Origin: Pedobacter nanyangensis | GTDB lineage: Bacteria > Bacteroidota > Bacteroidia > Sphingobacteriales > Sphingobacteriaceae | Reading direction: 5' to 3' | Length of the DNA stretch: 64,000 nucleotides | Assembly: GCF_003313505.1 (NCBI RefSeq) | Contig: NZ_QMHO01000015.1 | Location: forward strand, 20,218 to 84,217 | In this document: piece by piece, positions 9,235-18,835 of the stretch | Numbering within the stretch: the first letter of the stretch is position 1 | Layout of the letters: each line of letters starts with the position of its first letter | Notes under the pieces: model-generated | Told to the model about the DNA's origin: nothing | The model's database searches: none | Seen by the model: the letters and a program-made list of their open reading frames with translations, nothing else | Program-made: the position numbers and the translations under genes

Positions 9235-9312
9235 TCGTTGCAAGCATGAAGCAATTTCCATTATCAACGGTATCATCACGTAATGGGATTGCTTCTTGTC
9301 TCGCAATGAAGG
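9235..9312. repeat. degenerate REP-like palindrome
   Basis: Pieces of the 'gcaatga...gaagcaat' palindrome seen intact at 27485 and 43653 recur here in inverted order ('gaagcaattt' and 'attgcttcttgtctcgcaatga'). It fills the gap between the HMA gene and the convergent GDPD-like gene. Confidence 0.4.
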
Positions 9313-9343
9313 CCTTAAATAATGAACCAATGATACCAAACCT

Positions 9344-10231
9344 CTATTTCTTTCCAGTCATTATATCTGGATAATCTGTGACGATACCATCTACCCCTAA
9401 ATTTTTAAGATACTGCATCTCTTTAAGGGTATTTACCGTCCAAGGAATAATTTTTACGCCCGCAGCGTGACATTTATCCACCAAGCCCTTTCCTACCAAG
9501 GGTAAATAAGGACTATAAATGGTAGGTGTAAAACCCAATGCTTTGACATTATTTTCAAAATCTTCTTTTTCGTCTATTCCTAGTGAGGTTGGAATTTCAG
9601 GATATTTTTCGTGAACATATTGCAAACTTCTCATGTCAAAGGAATGGATCGTCATTCTTTTTTCTAACTTTTTGGCTTTTACTACGGCCATGATCAGTTC
9701 TACAAATTCTTCAGGACTAGGTTGAAATTCCCCATCGCCTTTTCTAATCAATTTGGTTTCGATGTTATAATGGGGTTTCGCCATTTTTCTTTTGGATACA
9801 AAAAACTCCACTTTATCAATCAAATCTTTTAAAAGGGGCTTTTCTACCCTGAATTTTTCTTGTTGCGGGAAACGCGGATGTGGTTTAGACCCCACATCAA
9901 ATTGTTTTACGTCCTCGTAGTCCATTTTATAAATATTGAACTTCTTTTCATTTTTGAGCGTAATTTCTTCGCCAGTTGGCGAAGTACTGATGACATGGTT
10001 AAAATAAGGCTCTTGCGATACTACCACTTGTTTATCCTTAGAAATTACGACTTCTATTTTTAAGGTGGTTGCGCCGATTTCCAATGCCTTTATCATTGAC
10101 GGGACCGTATTTTCCGGCATCAGGCCTCTTGCTCCACGATTTCCCTGTATCTCAAAGGCTACTTTTTTCTGGGCATGTGTAATGGTAATGGCAAAAAGGC
10201 AAAACAAAATGGAGAATGAAATCTTTTTCAT
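9344..10231 (-). CDS. glycerophosphodiester phosphodiesterase-like protein, probable pseudoenzyme
   Basis: A 295-aa exported protein (signal peptide 1-20, cleavage THA-QKK) with the overall GDPD TIM-barrel pattern, including RGARGLMPENT (32-42) and NIETK (156-160). Active GDPDs need a histidine in HRG, a metal-binding ExD pair and a second histidine in the HDP/HEP loop. Here these positions read N31 (GNRG), K58 and E60 (TLKIEV), and Q73 (SQEPYF), while E158 remains. Both catalytic histidines and one metal ligand are therefore replaced, so phosphodiesterase activity is doubtful. A binding role or recent loss of function are the alternatives. Confidence 0.8.
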   Translation of the reverse strand: MKKISFSILFCLFAITITHAQKKVAFEIQGNRGARGLMPENTVPSMIKALEIGATTLKIEVVISKDKQVVVSQEPYFNHVISTSPTGEEITLKNEKKFNIYKMDYEDVKQFDVGSKPHPRFPQQEKFRVEKPLLKDLIDKVEFFVSKRKMAKPHYNIETKLIRKGDGEFQPSPEEFVELIMAVVKAKKLEKRMTIHSFDMRSLQYVHEKYPEIPTSLGIDEKEDFENNVKALGFTPTIYSPYLPLVGKGLVDKCHAAGVKIIPWTVNTLKEMQYLKNLGVDGIVTDYPDIMTGKK

Positions 10232-10430
10232 ATGATATTTAGTTAACGGCTAAACTTTCGGAGAATTGCAAGTATAAAGTTTTTCTGTTTAAGAAACTGT
10301 CCGTGTCCAATCAAAAATATCATCAGCTATGGCATTGCTTCGTTTGCGGCAAAAAACGTGAACAGGCTGGAAGGCACGAAGCAGTTTTCAAAGCTAAAGT
10401 TCTATTTTCTTAACGGCTATATTGTTCAAC

Positions 10431-10463
10431 AAAAAAGGATTTCAACTTATCGTTAAAATCCTT
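10431..10463 (-). terminator. terminator of the 10492-11352 gene
   Basis: AAGGATTT pairs with AAATCCTT (10435-10442 and 10456-10463) over a 13-base loop, and on the minus strand a run of T follows. It sits about 30 bases after the stop codon of the secreted NTF2-like protein gene. Confidence 0.6.
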
Positions 10464-10491
10464 GGTTTATATTTGGGATTTGGTTTAATCC

Positions 10492-11352
10492 TTATCGCTC
10501 TGCAACCGTAAAAATTTGGGCAATGATGTTCCAGTTTGCATCAGCCTGGCGCTCCCAAATAAATACATAGTTAAAACTTTCACGAAGATTAGCCTTGTAA
10601 TCAATAGTCGCAATACCATAAGTGTAGGCAAAATCACCTCCCAAAGCTTTATCGGCTTGTGTGGTTTTTAAGTTGATTTTATCAATTACCCTGTTATTAA
10701 ATGCCAAGATATCATCTTTCCCAATAATCACATCTGTTCCAGGGAACATTAAGCGGGCATCTGGGTTAATGAAGCCTGAAAAAGCTTGAATGCCGTGGGT
10801 TTTCAACATGGTGTTCAGAGTTTTCTCGGTGTTACTGATAATTTCCGTTGCGGCTTTCAGATCTTTTGAGGTTGCAAATTTAGGGCTGTGTGTTCCTGTT
10901 GGCTCTACAAAAGTATTTTTGGGTTCTTTACCTTTAATTGGTTTCATGGCCTCAGCTCCTAGGTCAATTACAAATTGCCATTCGCCATCTTTTCCTCTCC
11001 AAACAGAAAGGTAGTGTCCATAAGTTTTTTTATCGGCACCTGCTACGTAGGTTCCAGAGGTAAAGCCCCAATCTCTACTTTTTGATAGGCGGGCATAGTT
11101 AGGTTCCCAGGTTAAATTTTTAGTATCTACCGCTGTAGCATAAAACTTTTTAGCATTAATTGGATTTGGGCGAAAAACGATTGCGTCAGGAGCGGCGAAA
11201 GCTGTAAAAGCGGCATTCACGCCATCTTTGACTGCCTTTTGTGCAAAAGCTTTTTCTGCGTTAACTAATGATTTTACGGTGCCATCCGATTTTTGTGCAT
11301 ATACATTGGCACCTATGGCTAGGGCTAAAACTGACAGATATATTTTTTTCAT
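10492..11352 (-). CDS. secreted protein with two DUF4440/SnoaL-like domains
   Basis: A 286-aa protein with an N-terminal signal peptide (MKKIYLSVLALAIGANVYAQ). Two related halves follow, roughly 25-150 and 165-286. Each has the helix-then-curved-sheet pattern of NTF2-like folds: an N-terminal helix with AEKAF or TEKTL, a central IVFRPNP or RLMFPGT segment and a closing tryptophan strand (WQFVIDLG, WNIIAQIF). DUF4440 proteins usually bind small molecules or act as isomerase-like enzymes, but no catalytic residues can be assigned. It is a single gene with its own terminator. Confidence 0.7.
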   Translation of the reverse strand: MKKIYLSVLALAIGANVYAQKSDGTVKSLVNAEKAFAQKAVKDGVNAAFTAFAAPDAIVFRPNPINAKKFYATAVDTKNLTWEPNYARLSKSRDWGFTSGTYVAGADKKTYGHYLSVWRGKDGEWQFVIDLGAEAMKPIKGKEPKNTFVEPTGTHSPKFATSKDLKAATEIISNTEKTLNTMLKTHGIQAFSGFINPDARLMFPGTDVIIGKDDILAFNNRVIDKINLKTTQADKALGGDFAYTYGIATIDYKANLRESFNYVFIWERQADANWNIIAQIFTVAER

Positions 11353-11461
11353 AACAATTTATTGTTGTAGTGTACGAATTTAAATGTTGCTTTATTTAGT
11401 TAACAAAAAAGTAATTAACAATTGCACATTTTGAAAAATCAAAAATTTTGGCCAAGGTAAG

Positions 11462-12451
11462 TTAAGCTGATGGCTTTTCCCTGTAAATGGTTTCCAATAT
11501 CGTTTGTCCCACGGCCTTCAAGGTGTTCCTATCGATATTATTGAGGTTATCCAGCTGAGTATGCCAATTACTATAAAAACCTGCAGCATCTGAGTAGTGA
11601 ACTACATCAATGGCTGGAATGCCGGCTTGATTAATCCAAAAATGATCATCAACCAAACTGCCCGAACTTACGTTGATGAAATAATTACCGTAGCCAATTT
11701 CGGCAGCGATATTCCACACTTTGTTCACCACATTTGGAGCATACTTTCGAGAAAGTTCGTCTTGCGTAAACTGCGCATTACTACCCCCAACCATATCCAA
11801 GTTAATGGCATATAGCGGTTTGTAGCCTTTTACATGGGGATTTTTAGCCCAATATTGCGAGCCAATGCACCAAGTAGTTTCATTAGGAGTTTGATCATTG
11901 GCACTGCCATAATCTTCAATATCCCACAAAATAAAATCAACGCCTACTTCGGGCTGTTGCTCCTTAATTTGACGGGCCATTTCCAAAATTACAGCAACGC
12001 CACTGGCGCCATCATTAGCCGCTTCAAATGCTTTATCCTTCATGGCTTCATCAGGATCTTGATCCGAAAAAGGGCGGGCATCCCAATGGGCCGTAATTAA
12101 AACTCTTTGCGTTTTTTCAGGATAAAAGGCTGCAATAATATTTTTCAACTGGTGTGTTTTACCATCGTAGGTTTTAGCTGGTGCCTGTTGAACGGATACC
12201 TGGCCACCAAAATATTTAAACTTTGCCACCAAGTACGCTGCACACTTGGCATGGGCCGGAGTTGATGGAATACGCGGCCCAAAATCTACCTGAGCCTTTG
12301 TGTAAGCGTAGGCGCTATCGGCATTAAATTCTGGCGAAGATAACTTAGCCTGTTCTACAGAAGTTTCGGTATCTGTGGGTTTATTTTGCTGACAAGATTG
12401 TAAACCAACCATGGCCAAAAATAATACTGCTAATATTTGATTTACTTTCAT
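11462..12451 (-). CDS. M28 family lipoprotein, glutaminyl cyclase/aminopeptidase-like
   Basis: A 329-aa lipoprotein; the lipobox LQSC gives an acylated cysteine at residue 20. The body is an M28 zinc-peptidase fold. Metal-ligand motifs are visible in order: H in TAHWDARP, D in ANDGASG, E/D in LWDIEDYG, D in NLDMVGG and H in VVHYSDAA. The loop DQDPDEAMKD and the overall pattern are closest to glutaminyl-peptide cyclotransferase-like members, which cyclise N-terminal glutamine of exported proteins. Periplasmic or surface location is expected. A peptidase role cannot be excluded. Confidence 0.85.
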   Translation of the reverse strand: MKVNQILAVLFLAMVGLQSCQQNKPTDTETSVEQAKLSSPEFNADSAYAYTKAQVDFGPRIPSTPAHAKCAAYLVAKFKYFGGQVSVQQAPAKTYDGKTHQLKNIIAAFYPEKTQRVLITAHWDARPFSDQDPDEAMKDKAFEAANDGASGVAVILEMARQIKEQQPEVGVDFILWDIEDYGSANDQTPNETTWCIGSQYWAKNPHVKGYKPLYAINLDMVGGSNAQFTQDELSRKYAPNVVNKVWNIAAEIGYGNYFINVSSGSLVDDHFWINQAGIPAIDVVHYSDAAGFYSNWHTQLDNLNNIDRNTLKAVGQTILETIYREKPSA

Positions 12452-12505
12452 GTTATTTTTATAACTGTACTTGGTTTACTCCCGCATTTGGACTACCCGG
12501 GGCAA

Positions 12506-13966
12506 TTACATTTTACTCCAAGTGGTGCCCTCTTTGCTGTCTTTTAATTGTATCCCGATGTTTTGTAATCCGACACGAATAGAATCCGAGGTAGCGTAGT
12601 CCTTATTCTCTTTGGCTTCCTTACGCAAAGCGATGATCATTTCAAGCACTTCATTCATATCAGTATTACTGCTTTCCTCATCTTTCAGGCCAAAAATATC
12701 AAACACGAAATCATTGATCAAGGCTTTTAACTCTTCCAATTCAGCTGTGCTGATTTTTGCTCCGCCATCATAAACGGTATTGATGATTCGAGCTGCTTCG
12801 AATAATTCTGCAATCGCCACCGGACTGTTAAAGTCGTCGTTCATCGCATTCACACATTTTTCTCTAATTGGGGCTATAGCAACATTCCCGTTGGCCGAAG
12901 CCGTTAATTTTGGCAGCAAGGCAACGGCGTTCATCAGCCTCCTAAAGCCTTTTTCCGAAGCGTCCAAAGCATCGTTACTAAAATCAAGGGTACTACGATA
13001 ATGGGCCTGTAGCATAAAGAACTTTACGGTCATTGGACTGTAGCCCTTACGCAACAGCGGATGGCTGCCCGTGAAAAGCTCATGTGGTAAAAAACCATTG
13101 CCGGCCGACTTGGACATACGGGTACCGTTTACGGTTAGCATATTGGTATGCATCCAGTATTTAGCAGGTTGATGGTTAGCACACGCTTCTGATTGTGCGA
13201 TTTCATTGGTATGGTGCGTAGCCGCCAAATCCATTCCGCCACCGTGAATGTCAAATTCGTTGCCCAGATATTTAGCGCTCATGGCCGAACATTCGATATG
13301 CCAGCCCGGGAAGCCCATGCCCCAAGGCGATTGCCATTGCATTAATGTTTCTGGTTTTGCTTTTATCCAAAGGGCAAAATCCAACCGGCCTTTTTTATCG
13401 TTCTGACCACTTAATTCACGTGTATTTTCCAACAGCTCTTCCAACTTGCGGTTAGTTAATATCGTGTAATTATATTTTTCACTATATTTTTCTACATCAA
13501 AATAAATCGTTCCGTCTATTTCATAAGCATAACCGTTGGCCAAAATGGTTTTTATCATTTCAATTTGCTCAATAATATGCCCCGTAGCTGTTGGCTCAAT
13601 ACTTGGTGGCAGGGTGTTAAACATCCTCATCACCTCGTGGAAACCCAAAGTATATTTCTGCACAATTTCCATAGGCTCCAGCTGCTCCAATTTTGCACGT
13701 TTTGCAAATTTATCATCGCCTTCATCTCGATCGCCTTCCAGGTGGCCGGCATCGGTAATGTTGCGCACATACCGCACCTTGTAACCACTATAGGCAAGGT
13801 AACGGAAAATCAGATCGAACGAGATAAAAGTACGACAGTTACCCAAATGCACATCACTATAAACGGTTGGCCCACAAACGTACATGCCTACGTGTGGCGC
13901 ATTTAGGGGTTCAAAAACTTCCTTTTTACGGGTAAGCGTATTGTATAACTGTAAAGCTTGTATCAT
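12506..13966 (-). CDS. cysS: cysteinyl-tRNA synthetase
   Basis: A 486-aa class I aminoacyl-tRNA synthetase charging tRNA-Cys. The HIGH-type motif is HLGN at 40-43 in YSDVHLGNCR, the zinc ligand C31 precedes it (YVCGPT), the second zinc site is in WHIECSAM, and the KMSKS loop reads RMSKSAGNG. The length matches the family. It is the last gene of a minus-strand run mutL-rhomboid-rhomboid-EEP-cysS, 26 bases after the EEP gene. Confidence 0.97.
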   Translation of the reverse strand: MIQALQLYNTLTRKKEVFEPLNAPHVGMYVCGPTVYSDVHLGNCRTFISFDLIFRYLAYSGYKVRYVRNITDAGHLEGDRDEGDDKFAKRAKLEQLEPMEIVQKYTLGFHEVMRMFNTLPPSIEPTATGHIIEQIEMIKTILANGYAYEIDGTIYFDVEKYSEKYNYTILTNRKLEELLENTRELSGQNDKKGRLDFALWIKAKPETLMQWQSPWGMGFPGWHIECSAMSAKYLGNEFDIHGGGMDLAATHHTNEIAQSEACANHQPAKYWMHTNMLTVNGTRMSKSAGNGFLPHELFTGSHPLLRKGYSPMTVKFFMLQAHYRSTLDFSNDALDASEKGFRRLMNAVALLPKLTASANGNVAIAPIREKCVNAMNDDFNSPVAIAELFEAARIINTVYDGGAKISTAELEELKALINDFVFDIFGLKDEESSNTDMNEVLEMIIALRKEAKENKDYATSDSIRVGLQNIGIQLKDSKEGTTWSKM

Positions 13967-13992
13967 GGTTGCAAATGTAAAGTTTTTAGAGC

Positions 13993-15126
13993 TTAATATT
14001 CATCATCACTTTCTAATGAAAAATTTAATCTCAAATCGCTTCTTACCGGGAAATGGTCTGAAAGCTTTTCCCTGGAAACATGGTGATTGATGACATCAAA
14101 ATCTTTGGTAGTGGCAATATAGTCTATCTGGAAATTAGGGAATGCACCATTATAGGTTTTACCAAAGCCACTGCCCTTTTCGATAAAAGCATTTTTTAGG
14201 GCGCTGGTAATTTGGGTAACGCAATAGGAAGCTGGGGTATCGTTAAAATCTCCAGCAATTACAAAAGGGAGCTTACACTGCTGCATTTCGGCCTTCATGA
14301 TTTTCACCTGTTCGCTCCTTCTTTCAAATGCAGATTTGAGCATACTGGCAATTCTTCTGGACGATTTATATTCCGTATTCATTTTGGAGGTAACCTTGTC
14401 AATGTAATCGTAATCTTCCTTTTGGAAAGAAATGGACTGAAAATGCACATTGTAAACCCTAAAAAGCTGTCCTGCCACTTTAATGTCGGCATAAATACTT
14501 CCATTGCCTGGTATTTGGCTAAAGGGTACTTCGCCTTTATTGTCGATAGGATAACGGGAAAAAATGGCCAAGCCAGCCGCTTCGTAATTATTGTCCACAG
14601 AAGGCACAAAATAATAATATCTCAGCTTAACTCTTTTTTTAATGCTGTCTATCAAATCAAATTCGCCCCTGCGCCGAGTAAAAAACTCCTGAAAGCAAAT
14701 TACATCGGGATTTTGGTCTTCGATAAGTTTTAGGATCTGATCTCTGGTAGAGAGATTATTGTTTTCGCCATACTTTTTAAACTGGTGTACGTTGTAGGTC
14801 ATTAGCCTCACGTAGTGTTCACTTTCTTTTACGGAGGTTCCTTCTTCTCCAAAAAACTGATACGTAGCATTCAAAGGTTTCCATCCAAGGCCCATAATGG
14901 CCAAGGTAACCAAGCTGAAGATGAGCCTGCGACGGAAGGCCCAAAAAACAGCAAAAACCAAGTTAGCAACCAAAAAGAAAGGATATGCCAAGCCTGCAAA
15001 GGCTATCCAGATATCATTTTTTGGATCAGTTTGCCCGGCAACCATCCCCAACGCCAGCCCCATTACTGATAGTATGGCAAAAAAGAGCATAAATTTGTCG
15101 AAAACGGAAAGTTGTAGTTTAGGCAT
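13993..15126 (-). CDS. membrane-anchored endonuclease/exonuclease/phosphatase family protein
   Basis: A 377-aa protein with three N-terminal membrane segments (about 10-30, 42-63, 68-82) and a C-terminal EEP domain. Catalytic signatures are visible: CFQEFFTRR (metal-binding E), IAGDFNDTP (D and N) and the final SDHFPV (D-H). The family includes DNases, phosphodiesterases and phosphoinositide or sphingolipid phosphatases. The membrane anchor suggests an extracytoplasmic lipid- or nucleic-acid-related substrate. Its ATG overlaps the stop of the upstream rhomboid gene by one base (TGATG), so translation is probably coupled. Confidence 0.82.
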   Translation of the reverse strand: MPKLQLSVFDKFMLFFAILSVMGLALGMVAGQTDPKNDIWIAFAGLAYPFFLVANLVFAVFWAFRRRLIFSLVTLAIMGLGWKPLNATYQFFGEEGTSVKESEHYVRLMTYNVHQFKKYGENNNLSTRDQILKLIEDQNPDVICFQEFFTRRRGEFDLIDSIKKRVKLRYYYFVPSVDNNYEAAGLAIFSRYPIDNKGEVPFSQIPGNGSIYADIKVAGQLFRVYNVHFQSISFQKEDYDYIDKVTSKMNTEYKSSRRIASMLKSAFERRSEQVKIMKAEMQQCKLPFVIAGDFNDTPASYCVTQITSALKNAFIEKGSGFGKTYNGAFPNFQIDYIATTKDFDVINHHVSREKLSDHFPVRSDLRLNFSLESDDEY

Positions 15127-15944
15127 CAGCTTTTACTTGCATCAAATAAAGTTTGTTTTTCTTTAGCGGTAAGATTTTCGTAACCGCTTTTGGAAATCTT
15201 GTCTAATATGGCGTCTATCTCCGCCTGATTCACCGGGTTTGCTTTTCTTTTTGGAGCTTCGTTTTTTACCACTTTTAATTTGGGCTTTTTTATCAAGAAA
15301 GCACTCAAATCGGTACCATTCTGCAAAAGTTTAACATAGGCAAACCCAAAAAGAGCGCCACCTAAATGGGCCAAGTTCCCGCCTATATTGCCCGAGCCCG
15401 GAGTGGTCCCTATCACATCTATAATGATATATACTAAAAGCAGATATTTCAATTTCACGTCCCCAAATAATATCAATCGGACACTGTAATTGGGAACAAG
15501 GGTAGTTATTGCACTAAAAATGGCCATTACCGCCGCAGAAGCTCCAATTAAAATGGAGCCGTTTGGATTTAGCTGCGGACTTAGGTTATAAATGAGGGCA
15601 AAAGCTAAAGCGCCCAAAACGGCTCCGCCCCAATATACCACCTGAAACTGCCTTGGCTTTAAAAAATCAAGAAACAAATTTCCCATCCAGTATAACCACA
15701 GCATGTTAAAAAGGATATGGAAAATATTTTGATGCAGGAAAGCATAGCTGACCAAAGTATAAAAACGGGTAGGCCACTGGCCCATATCAGATGGGAATGC
15801 CAGATATTGTGCCACCAGAGAATCCACCACTCCTCGGGTAAATAAATTGGCAAGGCCCAATAAGAGGAATATGGCCACGTTTACGCCAATGTAAAACATG
15901 GCGGGATTACCCGAAGATAAATCCTTGAAGCTACTGTTATTCAT
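15126..15944 (-). CDS. rhomboid family intramembrane serine protease (second of a pair)
   Basis: A 272-aa polytopic protein. From the ATG at 15944 as residue 1, the catalytic serine is S136 in IGASAAV and the catalytic histidine H193 in NLAHLGGALFG; HQNIFHILFNMLWLYW (71-86) is the conserved loop/TM2 region. Six membrane segments are followed by a cytoplasmic basic tail of about 60 residues (KKPKLKVVKNEAPKRK). The frame is open upstream to 16022, but that start would overlap the previous rhomboid by 86 bases; the 15944 start overlaps it by 8. Substrates are unknown. Confidence 0.85.
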   Translation of the reverse strand: MNNSSFKDLSSGNPAMFYIGVNVAIFLLLGLANLFTRGVVDSLVAQYLAFPSDMGQWPTRFYTLVSYAFLHQNIFHILFNMLWLYWMGNLFLDFLKPRQFQVVYWGGAVLGALAFALIYNLSPQLNPNGSILIGASAAVMAIFSAITTLVPNYSVRLILFGDVKLKYLLLVYIIIDVIGTTPGSGNIGGNLAHLGGALFGFAYVKLLQNGTDLSAFLIKKPKLKVVKNEAPKRKANPVNQAEIDAILDKISKSGYENLTAKEKQTLFDASKS

Positions 15945-16668
15945 AATAGTCGTAAAACCTGTCTTTATCTTTCCATAGTTTAACCAAAATAAAACCGATG
16001 AGCGCTCCGCCCAAATGGGCAAAATGAGCTACCGAATCGCCTTGTATGCGTGCCACGCCCAAGAATAATTCTATAACGATATAAATGGGGATAAAATATT
16101 TTGCTTTTATAGGAAAAGGAATAAACATGAGCATTAGCTCTACGTTTGGATACAGCACTGCAAAAGCTGTCATCACGCCAAAAACTGCCCCTGATGCGCC
16201 AATCATTGTTCCAAAATAGATAGAGAACAATGTAGAAGCGGTACTTTCGGTATATTGAGCTGGGTTAAACCTGCCTTCTGACAGTGATTCAAGCGGCAAA
16301 TTTCCGGGATTTACTATTGAACCTGTAATTTGGTACAGCTCAATCCCCTGAACAACCCATTGCAGGGCCAAAGCACCTAGCCCAGTAACCAGGTAAAAAT
16401 TGATAAACCTTTTTGGTCCCCATTTCTGCTCCAAAATGCCGCCGAACATAAATAGCCCGAACATGTTAAAAAATAGATGCATGAAATTGCCGTGCATAAA
16501 CATGTAGGTAATGGGCTGCCAAACACGGAACTTTGGAGAGTCGAAATAGTGTGCCCCCAAAAGTTCATCTAAATCAACCTGATTGCCTAATACCAGCTTA
16601 GCCAAAAAGAAAATTCCGTTGATGATTAGCAGGTTTTTGACTACTGGTGGAAGATGAATGTTATTCAT
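15937..16668 (-). CDS. rhomboid family intramembrane serine protease (first of a pair)
   Basis: A 243-aa rhomboid with S159 in IGASGAVFG and H217 in HFAHLGGALIG as the catalytic dyad. HGNFMHLFFNMFGLFMFG (59-76) is the family's conserved second-segment region. It begins 2 bases after the mutL stop and overlaps the second rhomboid, so the three genes form one transcription unit. Both members of the tandem keep active-site residues, hence neither is an obvious pseudoprotease. Confidence 0.88.
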   Translation of the reverse strand: MNNIHLPPVVKNLLIINGIFFLAKLVLGNQVDLDELLGAHYFDSPKFRVWQPITYMFMHGNFMHLFFNMFGLFMFGGILEQKWGPKRFINFYLVTGLGALALQWVVQGIELYQITGSIVNPGNLPLESLSEGRFNPAQYTESTASTLFSIYFGTMIGASGAVFGVMTAFAVLYPNVELMLMFIPFPIKAKYFIPIYIVIELFLGVARIQGDSVAHFAHLGGALIGFILVKLWKDKDRFYDYYE

Positions 16669-16670
16669 GG

Positions 16671-18518
16671 TTATTTTTCAAATTTTTGTGCCAACTCAGC
16701 CAAGGTAATGGTTTGAATTGCGGGTTTACCACTGATACTAAAGTTAGGGCTTTTGCAGGCAAAAAGTTCATCAATTAAGGTGTTCATTTCCTGCTGACTT
16801 AACGCTGTACCTGCCTTTATGGCACTGTTTCTGGCCAAGCTTCTTGCCAAAGCATCTCTTTTGGTTAATTTTAATTCTTGTTGAGAGTTTTTAAACCCTT
16901 CTATCAGGTGTTCAAAAAGCTGGGTTTCGTTAATATTTGTACTGCCCAAATCCACAGGGATACCTTCAATCACTAATGTATTTTTCCCAAATTCCCGTAC
17001 ATCAAAGCCTAAGCTCTTGATATCGTCCAACAAACTTTTTGCCAATTCAAAATCACCAGGGCTTAAAGTAACCGTTTGCGGAAATAAGCTTTGTTGCGAT
17101 GCCCCCTTGCGATCTTCCAAGTGCAGCAAAAAACGTTCATACAAAATACGTTCGTGAGCGGCTTGTTGGTCAATGAGCATTACACCTGATTTAATTTGCG
17201 AAACAATGTAACGATTATGCACCTGCATGTACTGCTTGCTTGGGGCAGCAGCCAAAGTTTCCTCCTCTTCCGCCTCTCCCAAATCAATACTGGTTTGCTC
17301 GGCTTGCTGAAAATTGGCGATTTCATACAAAGAACCCCAATTCTGAGCTTTTTCTTTCGGATGGTACTGTTCCTTGAAATAGGTTTCCTTAACCGCTGGC
17401 TTACTGGCACCAAAAGGATTAAAGTTTGGATTAAAGGAAATACTAGGCGGCACGATATCTTCCGGAGCTTTTGGCGTAATCATATTGCTGAAGGCCGTCT
17501 CTTGGTTAAAATCCAAGGTGGGACTGATGTTGAATAGGCCCAATGATCTTTTCACGGCCGAATGGATAATGGCATAGATGGACTTTTCATCCAAATATTT
17601 AATCTCCGTTTTGGTAGGGTGAACGTTTACGTCAATTTTAGCAGGGTCTATATCAATAAAAAGCACATAAAGCGGAAAGTTATCCTCAGGCAACAACTCC
17701 TGATAAGCTTTATTTACCGCATGGTTTAGGTAATTGTCCTTAATAAACCTGTCGTTCACAAAAAAGAACTGCTCGCCACGGGTTTTCTTCGCAAATTCAG
17801 GTTTCCCAATATAGCCTTTAAGGTTAATAATAGTGGTTTCTTCTTCTACCGGAATTAAACGTTCATTATAATTGTTGCCAAATAGGTGTACAATGCGCTG
17901 TTTGATGGTTGCTACCGGTAATCTATAAATTTCATTCCCATCATGGTGCAAGCTAAAAGAGATATGTGGCTTGGCCAAGGCTACACGCTGAAATTCGTCG
18001 ATAATGTAGCGCATCTCCGTTGGATTGCTCTTCAAGAAATTACGCCTTGCAGGTGTATTGTAAAACAAGTTTTTAACACTAATACTTGTGCCGTTTGGGG
18101 TGCCTACCGGTTCCTGTACAACAACTTCTGAACCCTCAATTTGCACCAGTGTCCCCACCTCGTCTTCATGGCGTTTGGTTTTCATCTCCACCTGCGCTAT
18201 GGCCGCAATAGAAGCCATGGCTTCGCCCCTAAATCCCATGGTGCGAATGGCGAAAAGATCCTCGGCTTTACGCACTTTTGAAGTAGCATGGCGCTCAAAG
18301 CACATACGGGCATCTGTTACGCTCATCCCGCAGCCGTTGTCTATCACTTGAATTAATGCCTTCCCGGCATCCTTAACAATCAGCTGTATCTTATCGGCCC
18401 CTGCATCCATGGCATTTTCCAATAACTCTTTTACTGCCGAGGCTGGCCTCTGCACCACCTCTCCTGCCGCTATTTGGTTGGCTACGCTATCGGGTAAAAG
18501 TTGTATAATATCAGACAT
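16671..18518 (-). CDS. mutL: DNA mismatch repair protein MutL
   Basis: A 615-aa GHKL ATPase that couples MutS mismatch recognition to strand processing. N-terminal motifs: ELLENAMDAG (31-40, catalytic E34 and N35), DNGCGM (60-65) and GFRGEAM. After a variable linker the C-terminal domain shows DQQAAHERILYE, the endonuclease-type metal motif with Q in place of the usual first H, and a late C-x-SPNF-x-SGKP segment. The nicking-type MutL architecture therefore seems present. It heads the operon running to cysS. Confidence 0.96.
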   Translation of the reverse strand: MSDIIQLLPDSVANQIAAGEVVQRPASAVKELLENAMDAGADKIQLIVKDAGKALIQVIDNGCGMSVTDARMCFERHATSKVRKAEDLFAIRTMGFRGEAMASIAAIAQVEMKTKRHEDEVGTLVQIEGSEVVVQEPVGTPNGTSISVKNLFYNTPARRNFLKSNPTEMRYIIDEFQRVALAKPHISFSLHHDGNEIYRLPVATIKQRIVHLFGNNYNERLIPVEEETTIINLKGYIGKPEFAKKTRGEQFFFVNDRFIKDNYLNHAVNKAYQELLPEDNFPLYVLFIDIDPAKIDVNVHPTKTEIKYLDEKSIYAIIHSAVKRSLGLFNISPTLDFNQETAFSNMITPKAPEDIVPPSISFNPNFNPFGASKPAVKETYFKEQYHPKEKAQNWGSLYEIANFQQAEQTSIDLGEAEEEETLAAAPSKQYMQVHNRYIVSQIKSGVMLIDQQAAHERILYERFLLHLEDRKGASQQSLFPQTVTLSPGDFELAKSLLDDIKSLGFDVREFGKNTLVIEGIPVDLGSTNINETQLFEHLIEGFKNSQQELKLTKRDALARSLARNSAIKAGTALSQQEMNTLIDELFACKSPNFSISGKPAIQTITLAELAQKFEK

Positions 18519-18835
18519 CTATTTTGTTAAGTAAAGCCGCTAATTTAACGAAAATAAGCCTTACAAAAGGAGCCTGTTTTCAGTTAACTGATACTAAATG
18601 ACTTAATATTTACGATTTGATCTATAATGGAGGAAGGAAAGTTTTTTTGATGGATTAAATGGCTAGCTAACACCATTGAGTTTGTTAAATAAAAAATTTC
18701 GCCCGCTCGCTAAACCATTCCCTACAATTCACCATCTAACCAACCATCTACATAAAATTGTAAAATCTTAACATAGGTCAATACAAACTCGGTTTAAAAT
18801 TAAATATCTTTACACTAACTATAAATTAATCAACA
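18519..18835. other. 317-bp divergent intergenic region between mutL and yceI-like gene
   Basis: AT-rich DNA that must carry promoters for both divergent genes. The only match I found is TATCTTTAC at 18805-18813, one base off TAnnTTTGC, 23 bases before the YceI ATG. A direct repeat of 'accatct' with 'aacca' occurs near 18732-18756. No gene or RNA was recognised. Confidence 0.35.
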
